Source of the DNA: VRUE01 sp963748075
GTDB taxonomy: Bacteria > Actinomycetota > Thermoleophilia > Solirubrobacterales > 70-9
DNA: 32,648 nt
Assembly (NCBI GenBank): GCA_963748075.1
Contig: CAVVHQ010000047.1
Span: forward strand, 1-32,648
Direction: 5' to 3'
A program made the translations under genes and the position numbers. The notes under the pieces are model-generated. The model was not told where the DNA came from, did no database searches, and worked only from the letters and a program-made list of their open reading frames with translations. This document shows, one piece after another, positions 8,327 to 14,606 of this stretch. How positions within the stretch are numbered: position 1 is the stretch's first letter; every line of letters starts with the position of its first letter.

Positions 8327-8375
8327 CCTTGAAATCGTTGCAGGCCGCAGGTCTATCCTCTTCTTCGCCCGCCCC

Positions 8376-10232
8376 ATGGCCCAGTCAAGACTCCTCCGAC
8401 CCGATTGGCTTCCGGCGGTGGCGCTCAGCGCCGTGCTTGCCGCCGCGATGCTGGCCTGGGCCCCGCCGGTCGGCGACCTGGCCGCGCAGGTCTTCCGCAC
8501 CGAGCTGTTCCAGCGCGCCGGCCTGGGGATCTGGAACGGCAGCTGGTACGGCGGCCACTACACGCTCACCTACAGCGTCCTCTTCCCGCCGCTGTCGGCG
8601 CTGCTCGGCCCGCGCCTGGTTGGCACGCTCGCCGTGGTCGCCTCCTCCTACCTGTTCGACCGCCTCGTCCGCGACCGCTGGGGAGAGGCGGCGCGCCCGG
8701 CGACCCTCTGGTTCGCGGCCGGTGTGGTGACGCTGCTCGCCGACGGCCAGCTGACCTTCGCGCTCGGCGTCGCCTTCGGCCTAGCGGCGCTGCGCTTCCT
8801 GCAGCTTCGACGCCGGACGCCGGCCTTCGCGGCCGCGGCGGCCTGCGCGCTGTCGAGCCCGGTGGCGGCGGTATTCCTGGCGGGCGTATTGCTCGCGGGC
8901 GTTTGGCAGCCGGAGGTCGATCTAAGGCGCTTCTCCCGCGGGTGGCGGGGAGGCGGTGTCAGTCCCGGCGCGGCGTCCTCTTTTTCGCCCCGCCGACTCC
9001 TCGAGGGCCGACTCCTCCCCTGGCGAAAAACCCAGCGCCGGGACGGACACCGCCTCCCCGACAGGACCCGCGGGCCGGGACGCCTTCGTGCGGCGCCCCT
9101 CCCCGACAGGACCCGCGGGCCGGGACGCCTTCGTGCCGCGCCCCTCCCCAACAGGACCCGCGGCCAAGCGGCCTGGACCGCCTCCATCGTGCTTGCGCTC
9201 ACGCTCGTCCCGAACCTCGTATTCCCCGGCGCCGGCCAGTTCCCCTTCGCCTTCTCCTCCTACCTGGCGATCCCGCTGTGGTGTGGCGGCGCGCTGATCG
9301 TCACCCGCGGCCTCGCCGGCGAGGAGCGCCGCCTGCGCCGCGTGATCGCCGCCTACCTGCTCGCCTCGACCGTGCTCTGGCTGGTGCCGAACCCGCTGGG
9401 CGGCAACGCCGTGCGACTCGGGGCGCTGTTCGGCGGGCCGGTCCTCGCCGCCGTGATCCTCGCCCGCCGGCCGCGCCTCTCGCGCCTCTCGACCCTGGTC
9501 CTCGCGGTGACGATGGCCGGCGGCCTCTACTGGCAGCTGACGGCGAGCGTCAGCCAGATCGCCCGTAGCGTCGACGACCCCTCGACGACCTCGGCCTACT
9601 TCCAGCCGCTGGCCACCTGGCTGCGCGACCACGACGGCCGCGCCGCGCGGGTCGAGGTGCCGCCGACCGCCAACCACTGGGAGTCGGCCTACCTGGCGCC
9701 GGGCTTCGACCTGGCGCGTGGCTGGCTGCGACAGCTCGACACGACCCGCGACCGCATCTTCTACGGCGACGAGCGCCGGTTGACCGACCGCGCGTATGGG
9801 CGCTGGTTGCACGAGAACGCGATCCGCTACGTGGCGCTGCCCGACGCGCCGCTCGACTACTCCTCGGTCGCCGAGCGGCGGTTGATCCTCGGCGCCCCGG
9901 CCTACCTGGAGCCGCGTTGGAGCAACGCCCACTGGCGGGTCTACGAGGTGCGCGACCCCGCGCCCCTCGTGCAGCCGCTCGAAGGGGGCGCGGCGCGCGT
10001 GCTCCGCGCCGGCCACGACGGTTTCGCCCTCGACGTCAGCCGCCCGGGCAGGTTTCTCGTTCGCCTCGCCTTCACCCCCTACTGGTCGATCGCCCGCGGC
10101 CAAGGCTGCCTGGTCCGCCACGGCGACTGGACGATGGCCCGCGCCGCCCGCCCGGGCATCTTCCGCGTCGCGGCCGACTTCTCGCTGTCGCGGGCGTGGA
10201 ATGCGGTGACCGGCGCCCGCAAGACCTGCTGA
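8376..10232 (+). CDS. Multi-pass membrane protein of unknown function, with in-frame repeat insertion
   Basis: A 618-aa integral membrane protein. The N-terminal half has several hydrophobic segments (residues about 12-30, 70-85, 108-150, 165-180), and the middle part (about 268-400) has several more. The C-terminal 200 residues are soluble (EVPPTANHWESAYLAPGFD, then YVALPDAPLDYSSVAE). This plan is like extracytoplasmic sugar-modifying or YfhO-type membrane proteins, but I cannot name a family. Residues about 187-263 are a basic, Arg/Pro/Gly-rich stretch encoded by the palindromic element and tandem repeat at 8936-9163; they fall in a loop between membrane segments. The gene is divergent from lipB and convergent with pdhC, with which it shares a hairpin terminator. 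Confidence 0.75.
   Translation: MAQSRLLRPDWLPAVALSAVLAAAMLAWAPPVGDLAAQVFRTELFQRAGLGIWNGSWYGGHYTLTYSVLFPPLSALLGPRLVGTLAVVASSYLFDRLVRDRWGEAARPATLWFAAGVVTLLADGQLTFALGVAFGLAALRFLQLRRRTPAFAAAAACALSSPVAAVFLAGVLLAGVWQPEVDLRRFSRGWRGGGVSPGAASSFSPRRLLEGRLLPWRKTQRRDGHRLPDRTRGPGRLRAAPLPDRTRGPGRLRAAPLPNRTRGQAAWTASIVLALTLVPNLVFPGAGQFPFAFSSYLAIPLWCGGALIVTRGLAGEERRLRRVIAAYLLASTVLWLVPNPLGGNAVRLGALFGGPVLAAVILARRPRLSRLSTLVLAVTMAGGLYWQLTASVSQIARSVDDPSTTSAYFQPLATWLRDHDGRAARVEVPPTANHWESAYLAPGFDLARGWLRQLDTTRDRIFYGDERRLTDRAYGRWLHENAIRYVALPDAPLDYSSVAERRLILGAPAYLEPRWSNAHWRVYEVRDPAPLVQPLEGGAARVLRAGHDGFALDVSRPGRFLVRLAFTPYWSIARGQGCLVRHGDWTMARAARPGIFRVAADFSLSRAWNAVTGARKTC
8936..9073. repeat. Palindromic in-frame element, copy in the membrane-protein gene
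   Basis: 138 bp bounded by CCGCGGGT (8936-8943) and ACCCGCGG (9066-9073). Two 25-nt arms at 8947-8971 and 9035-9059 are inverted repeats with a single mismatch. Hand alignment with the copy at 11388-11528 gives about 15 mismatches and one 3-nt gap over 138 positions, so about 89% identity. The length is a multiple of three (46 codons) and the host frame is uninterrupted. Relative to its host's reading direction it lies opposite to the pdhC copy. Confidence 0.85.
9060..9163. repeat. 45-bp tandem repeat, 2.3 copies
   Basis: Units at 9060-9104 and 9105-9149 differ at about one position, and a partial third unit with one change follows at 9150-9163. Each unit begins GACAGGACCCGCGG, which is the right end of the palindromic element, so the tandem array grew out of that end. 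The unit is exactly 15 codons and encodes DRTRGPGRLRAAPLP repeats in the host protein, so copy-number changes would keep the frame. Confidence 0.9.
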
Positions 10233-10282
10233 GAGGACGCGCGGCGCTGCGCGTGTCGGCGCCCTCGCTCCCGCAGCCGCGT

Positions 10283-10321
10283 CTGGCGCTTTTGTGGCGC
10301 ATAGCGAACCAAAAGCGCCAG
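10283..10321. terminator. Bidirectional hairpin terminator
   Basis: A perfect 12-bp inverted repeat (CTGGCGCTTTTG / CAAAAGCGCCAG) with a 15-nt loop lies between the convergent stops of the membrane-protein gene (10232) and pdhC (10330). The T-run inside the stem reads as T-rich from either strand, and the position suits termination in both directions. Confidence 0.75.
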
Positions 10322-10329
10322 TACGAGCG

Positions 10330-11787
10330 CTACAGCGCCAGGGAAAGCGGCTCTTCGAGCAGGGCGCGGATGCGGGCGAGGAACTCGGCCGCGGGGGCGC
10401 CGTAGAGGATGCGGTGGTCGCAGGCGAGGTCAACCGTCATCAGGTGCGCGGTCGAGATCTCGCCGTCGCGAACGACCGGCCGCTCCTCGATCGCGCCGAC
10501 CGCGAGGATCGCCGCCTGCGGCGGGTTGATCACGGCGGAGAAGCTGTCGATCCCGTACATCCCCAGGTTGGAGACGGTGAAGGTCGCCCCCGACAGCTCC
10601 GGCGGCGTGATCTGTCCGTCGCGCACCCGCTGCGCCAGCGCCCGCGACTCGTCGGCGATCTGCCGCAGCCCCTTGCGGTCGGCGTCGAACACGGTGGGCA
10701 CGACCAGCGCGTCCCGGGCAGCGACGGCGACCCCGACGTTGACCCGCGAGTAGAGCTCGAACCGCCCGTCCCGGTAGGCGCCGTTGGCGCGCGGGTGCTC
10801 GCGCAACGCCAGCGCGCAGGCCTTCACCACCATGTCGTTGAAGGAGGGCACGACCTCGCCCTCCCCGGCCGCCTCCTTGACCATCGCCCGCCCCTCGACC
10901 GCCCGGCTCATGTCCACCTCGGCCTGTAGGTAGAAGTGGGGAGCCGTCGCCTTCGACTCGGCCATCCGCCGCGCCACCGTCGACTGCAGTTTCGAAGGCT
11001 CTTCGTAGCTGACGGTGCCTTTCGCAGTCTCGGGACTGGGGGCCGTGCCCGCGGGTCCTGCCGCGGGGGTGGGGGTGCCCTCCTGGTCCTGCGCGCTGCT
11101 CCGGGCGGGGGGACGCTGCGCTTGCAGGGCCGGGGCCTTGCCCTCCGCAGCCTCCGGGCTGGCGGAGGACACCCCCACCCCCACGTCACCCGCGGAGGAA
11201 GCTGCCCGCTCCACGTCCGCCTTGACGATCCGCTCGCCAGGCCCGGAGCCTTGAATCTGGCTCAGGTCAAGCTGCTTCTCCTTGGCCAGTCGTCGAGCAA
11301 GTGGAGATGCTTTGACCCGGTGCCCGTCACCCTCGGTCGGGGCGGCCGCGCGGGGGGCTGGGGCTGCGGGTTCTCCATGCTTTCCTCCCGCGGGTGGCGG
11401 GGAGGAGGTGTCCGCTCCGGCGCGGCGTCCTCTCTTTCGCCCCGCCGACTCAGCGAGAGAGGACTCCTCCCCCGGCGAAAAACCCAGCGACGGGGTGGAC
11501 ACCCCCTCCCCGACGACAGGACCCGCGGCCGAGCGCATGGTCCCTCCCCCGTCAGCCTCCCCGACCCGCGCGATCGGCACCCCGATCGCGACCGTCTCGC
11601 CCTCCTCGACCAGGATCTCGCTCAGCGTCCCCGCCACGTCGCTTTCGTAGGCCATGTTGGCCTTGTCGGTCTCGATCTCCACCAGCTCGTCGCCGACCGC
11701 CACCTCGTCGCCGGGCTGCTTCAGCCACTGGAGGATCGTCCCCTCCTCCATCGAGTCCGACAATCTCGGCATCACGACGTCGGCCAT
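10330..11787 (-). CDS. pdhC: Pyruvate dehydrogenase E2, dihydrolipoyl acetyltransferase, with two palindromic insertions
   Basis: Core of the pyruvate dehydrogenase complex; it passes acetyl from lipoyl-lysine to CoA. Residues 1-75 are the lipoyl domain, with the modified Lys42 in ETDKANM. Residues about 155-192 are the peripheral subunit-binding domain (VKASPLARRLAKEKQLDLS), and about 255-485 the acetyltransferase domain. The catalytic motif reads DHRILYG, with His458; the usual second Asp of DHRxxDG is Tyr. Both linkers contain palindromic elements: residues about 87-133 from 11388-11528 and about 198-246 from 11049-11195. The ATG shares one base with the TGA of pdhB, so the genes are coupled. 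The closest functional alternative is E2 of a branched-chain or acetoin complex. Confidence 0.93.
   Translation of the reverse strand: MADVVMPRLSDSMEEGTILQWLKQPGDEVAVGDELVEIETDKANMAYESDVAGTLSEILVEEGETVAIGVPIARVGEADGGGTMRSAAGPVVGEGVSTPSLGFSPGEESSLAESAGRKRGRRAGADTSSPPPAGGKHGEPAAPAPRAAAPTEGDGHRVKASPLARRLAKEKQLDLSQIQGSGPGERIVKADVERAASSAGDVGVGVSSASPEAAEGKAPALQAQRPPARSSAQDQEGTPTPAAGPAGTAPSPETAKGTVSYEEPSKLQSTVARRMAESKATAPHFYLQAEVDMSRAVEGRAMVKEAAGEGEVVPSFNDMVVKACALALREHPRANGAYRDGRFELYSRVNVGVAVAARDALVVPTVFDADRKGLRQIADESRALAQRVRDGQITPPELSGATFTVSNLGMYGIDSFSAVINPPQAAILAVGAIEERPVVRDGEISTAHLMTVDLACDHRILYGAPAAEFLARIRALLEEPLSLAL
11049..11195. repeat. Palindromic in-frame element, copy 2 in pdhC (between binding and catalytic domains)
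   Basis: 147 bp (49 codons) bounded by CCGCGGGT at 11049-11056 and ACCCGCGG at 11188-11195, the same termini as the other copies. Inside, 19-nt arms at 11065-11083 and 11164-11182 are inverted repeats with one mismatch. The interior sequence differs from the copies at 8936 and 11388, so this is a different subtype with shared ends. It encodes an Ala/Pro/Gln-rich linker of PdhC. Confidence 0.7.
11388..11528. repeat. Palindromic in-frame element, copy 1 in pdhC (between lipoyl and binding domains)
   Basis: 141 bp (47 codons) bounded by CCGCGGGT at 11388-11395 and ACCCGCGG at 11521-11528. Outer arms of 15 nt (GGGGAGGAGGTGTCC and GGACACCCCCTCCCC) pair with one mismatch, and an inner perfect pair GTCCTCTC/GAGAGGAC is present. 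About 89% identical to the 8936-9073 element. It encodes LGFSPGEESSLAESAGRKRG and flanking residues in the first linker of PdhC. Confidence 0.85.
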
Positions 11788-12776
11788 CAGAGCGAACCCT
11801 CCAGCGCCGCAAGCGCCGCCTGCACCACATGCTCCTCGTGCGGCATCGCCGCCTGCTCGAGCCGTTTCGAGTACGGCATCGGCACGTCGGCTCCGGTCAC
11901 CCGCTGGACCGGCGCGTCGAGGTAGTCGAAGGCCTGCTCGGTGATCAAGGTGGCGAGGTTGGCGCCGACGCCGCCGTGCGGCCAGCCCTCCTCGACGACC
12001 ACCGCCCGGTTCGTCTTGCGCACCGAGGCGAGGATCGTGTCGAGGTCGAGCGGGCGCAGGGTGCGCGGGTCGATCACCTCGGCCTCGACCCGGTGCTCGT
12101 GCGAGAGGGCTCGCGCCGCGCCCTCCGCCACCTGCGCCATCTTCAGGACGCCGACGATCGTCACGTCGCCGCCCTCGCGCCGCACCGCCGCCTGACCGAA
12201 GGGCAGCACCGCGTCGCCGTCCTCGGTCACCTCTCCGCGGCTGCCGTAGAGGCTCTCGTGCTCGATGAAGACGACCGGGTTGTCGTCGCGGATCGCCGCC
12301 TTCAGCAGCGCCTTGCCGTCGGCCGGGGTCGAGGGACAGGCGACCAGCAGCCCCGGCACCTGCAGGAAGAGGGCCTCGAAGCTGTGCGAGTGGGTCGGGC
12401 CGAGCTGGTGCCCGCCGCCGCCCGGCATGCGGATCACCAGCGGCACCCGCGCCTGGCCGTCGAACATGTAGGGGATCGCGGCGGCGTGGTTGACGATCTG
12501 GTCGAGCGCCAGCAGCGAGAAGTTGACGGTCATCAACTCGACCACCGGCCGCAGCCCGCCCATCGCCGCGCCCACCCCCGTGCCGACGATCGTGTTCTCG
12601 GAGATCGGCGTGTCGCGCACCCGCCGCTCGCCGAACTCCTCCAGCAGCCCTTCGGTCACCTTGAACGCTCCTTCGAACACCCCGACGTCCTCGCCGATCA
12701 CGAAGACCGCCTCGTCGCGCCGCATCTCCTCGGCCATCGCGTCGCGCAGCGCTTCCCGCATCCGCAGCGTCGCCAT
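11787..12776 (-). CDS. pdhB: Pyruvate dehydrogenase E1 component, beta subunit
   Basis: Second subunit of the thiamine-diphosphate-dependent E1 heterotetramer. At 329 aa it has the family length and an intact frame. Visible marks are the N-terminal MREALRDAMAEEM helix, IGEDVG at residues 28-32, the ISENTIVGTGVGAAMGG block with Glu60 (the Glu that contacts the cofactor pyrimidine ring), and the C-terminal transketolase domain containing VVVEEGWPHGGVG. The start is ATG 12776, sharing its A with the TGA of pdhA; the longer open frame upstream is antisense-like filler inside pdhA. The stop overlaps pdhC. The order alpha-beta-E2 is a standard PDH operon. Confidence 0.95.
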   Translation of the reverse strand: MATLRMREALRDAMAEEMRRDEAVFVIGEDVGVFEGAFKVTEGLLEEFGERRVRDTPISENTIVGTGVGAAMGGLRPVVELMTVNFSLLALDQIVNHAAAIPYMFDGQARVPLVIRMPGGGGHQLGPTHSHSFEALFLQVPGLLVACPSTPADGKALLKAAIRDDNPVVFIEHESLYGSRGEVTEDGDAVLPFGQAAVRREGGDVTIVGVLKMAQVAEGAARALSHEHRVEAEVIDPRTLRPLDLDTILASVRKTNRAVVVEEGWPHGGVGANLATLITEQAFDYLDAPVQRVTGADVPMPYSKRLEQAAMPHEEHVVQAALAALEGSL

Positions 12777-13978
12777 CAGTCCGCCGCCCCCGGGTCCTCG
12801 ACGTCCTCGCGCTCGGGCTCGACCTCGGGCTCCATGCCCTCGACCGGCTCGCCCTCGACGGCCGGGTTGGGACGCGGCGCCGCCGGCTGCCCGGCGTAAG
12901 CGGCGCCGGCTTCGGCCAGCTCGCGCGCCGCCGCCGGCATCGCCCCCTCGCGCTCGCCGCGGTGCGGCTCGGGGCTGCGCTCGTCGACCGCGTACCAGCC
13001 GGCGGCGCCGTCGAGCACGTAGAGGCTCTCGTAGAGGCTGTCGAGCGCCGGCTCGGGCGAGGCGTCGGCGAACTCGACCGCCTCGCCCACCTGCCGTTCT
13101 GCCTTGTCGCGCACCTCCTGCACCTCGCGCTCGCCCAGCACGTCCGCCTCGACGCAGCGCCGCGCGAAGGCCTCGATCGGGTCTTTGCGGCGCCACTCCT
13201 CGACCTCCTCCCGCTCGCGGTAGACCTCGGGGTCGGCGGCGGAGTGGCCGCGGTAGCGGTAGGTGATCACCTCGAGGATGGTCGGGCGCCGCTCCTCGCG
13301 CGCCTCGCGGATCCCCTCGGCGACTGCCTCGCGCACCGCCAGCACGTCCATCCCGTCGATTCGCTCGCCGGGCACGCCGTAGCCCTCCGCCTTCTTCGCC
13401 AGGTCGGTCTGCGCCGAGTGGCGCTCGACCGAGGTGCCCATCCCGTAGAGGTTGTTCTCGACCAGGAAGAAGACCGGCAGCTTCCAGAGCGCCGCCAGGT
13501 TCATCGTCTCGCCGAAGTTGCCGGCGTTGGAGGCGCCGTCGCCGAACATGCAGACCGTGACCGCGTCCTCGCCCTTGTACTCGGAGGAGAGGGCGAGCCC
13601 CGCGGCGATCGGCAGGTTGCCGCCGACGATCCCGTAGCCGCCCATGAAGCGGTGCTCGCGGTCGAAGATGTGCATCGAGCCGCCGCGGCCGCCGCTCGCC
13701 CCGTCGACCCGGCCGAACAGCTCCGCCATCACCCGTTTCGGCTCGGTGCCGCGGGCGATCGCGTGGCCGTGGGTGCGGTAGGTGCCGATCAGGTAGTCCT
13801 CGTCGCGCATCACCGAGGTGGTGCCGACGATCGTCGCCTCCTCGCCGATCGCCAGGTGCAGGAAGCCGCCGGCTTTGGCCCGCTGGTACTGCCGCCCCGC
13901 CTCCTCCTCGAAGCGCCGGATCAGGGCCATCCGCGCGAGCAGCTCGTAGCAGGTGGCGGCGTCGGGAAGGTCGGGCAC
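12776..13978 (-). CDS. pdhA: Pyruvate dehydrogenase E1 component, alpha subunit, with acidic tail
   Basis: Decarboxylates pyruvate together with the beta subunit. The thiamine-diphosphate motif runs from GDGAS (residues 146-150) to ENN (174-176). The loop YRYRGHSAADP, typical of PDH and branched-chain E1 alpha, is present, and HLAIGEEA near residue 41 is also conserved. The core ends about residue 335. An extra 65-residue tail rich in Pro, Glu and Ala (VEGEPVEGMEPEVEPERED) follows and is not part of the catalytic fold. The start is GTG 13978 with AGG about 8 nt upstream. A branched-chain 2-oxoacid substrate is the main alternative, but the overall pattern favours pyruvate. Confidence 0.93.
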   Translation of the reverse strand: MPDLPDAATCYELLARMALIRRFEEEAGRQYQRAKAGGFLHLAIGEEATIVGTTSVMRDEDYLIGTYRTHGHAIARGTEPKRVMAELFGRVDGASGGRGGSMHIFDREHRFMGGYGIVGGNLPIAAGLALSSEYKGEDAVTVCMFGDGASNAGNFGETMNLAALWKLPVFFLVENNLYGMGTSVERHSAQTDLAKKAEGYGVPGERIDGMDVLAVREAVAEGIREAREERRPTILEVITYRYRGHSAADPEVYREREEVEEWRRKDPIEAFARRCVEADVLGEREVQEVRDKAERQVGEAVEFADASPEPALDSLYESLYVLDGAAGWYAVDERSPEPHRGEREGAMPAAARELAEAGAAYAGQPAAPRPNPAVEGEPVEGMEPEVEPEREDVEDPGAAD

Positions 13979-14018
13979 GTCCTGACCTTAGATCATGCGA
14001 ACCACGGCGAATCCGCCC

Positions 14019-14606
14019 TCACCGCGCCGCCGCGATCGCCTCCTCCAGCCGGTCGTCGCCCCAGAAGACCTCCTCGCCGACCAGCAGCGAGGGGACGCCG
14101 ATCACACCCAGCTCGGCGGCCCGGTCGGTGGTTTCGCGCAGGGCGCCCTTCACCGCTTCGGTCTCGACCGCCTTGAGCAGCGCGTTCGGGTGCAGCTCGC
14201 AGGCGGCGGCGGCGATCAGCACGTTGTCGGGCTCGGTCAGGTCGCGCCCGGCGGCGAAGGCCTGGCGGAAGGCGGCGAGGGCGAAGGAGACGGTGCGGCC
14301 GGTCTGCTTGGCGAAGGTCGCCGCCCGCATCGCGAACAGCATGTTGCCGGGCCAGGGGTCGGGCCAGGCGAGCGGCGCCAGACCGTAGGCGGCGGCGCGG
14401 CGCTCGACCTCGGCGATCCCCCGCTCGCGCTCCGGCCCGTTGCCCCACGAGTCCCGCCCGAAGCGCTTGAACAGCGCGCCGAGCAGGATCGGCTGCCACT
14501 CCGGCTGCGCCAGCCCCGCGTCGCCGAACAGCCCGCTGATCCGCTCCGCGGCCAGGTACGCGTAGGGAGACCCGAGATCGAAGTAGAAGGTCGCCCGCTC
14601 AGTCAT
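14019..14606 (-). CDS. DsbA-like thioredoxin-fold protein, HCCA isomerase / GST-kappa type
   Basis: A 195-aa protein of the DsbA superfamily. The N-terminus reads MTERATFYFDLGSPYAYLAA. The position of the CxxC motif of true DsbA is taken by Ser13-Pro14-Tyr15, as in 2-hydroxychromene-2-carboxylate isomerases and kappa glutathione transferases, where the Ser is catalytic. The cis-Pro region GVIGVPSLLVGEEVFWG near the C-terminus is typical. There is no signal peptide, so it is cytoplasmic. The start ATG 14606 overlaps the end of the preceding AlbA_2 gene by 8 nt; a longer frame to 14636 has a weaker N-terminus. The substrate is unknown, and isomerase activity is only a family-level guess. Confidence 0.82.
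   Translation of the reverse strand: MTERATFYFDLGSPYAYLAAERISGLFGDAGLAQPEWQPILLGALFKRFGRDSWGNGPERERGIAEVERRAAAYGLAPLAWPDPWPGNMLFAMRAATFAKQTGRTVSFALAAFRQAFAAGRDLTEPDNVLIAAAACELHPNALLKAVETEAVKGALRETTDRAAELGVIGVPSLLVGEEVFWGDDRLEEAIAAAR

Noticed and set aside
6551..8332. 593-aa plus-strand frame over lipA and lipB
   Set aside because: Antisense shadow of two clearly recognised genes, with a low-complexity composition typical of GC-rich complementary frames.
9060..9163. CRISPR-like array
   Set aside because: The 45-bp units are contiguous with no spacers and are an in-frame coding tandem repeat.
8922..10433. 503-aa minus-strand frame opposite the membrane-protein gene
   Set aside because: Its resemblance to PdhC comes only from the shared palindromic element, which is open on both strands. 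The remainder mirrors the plus-strand gene.
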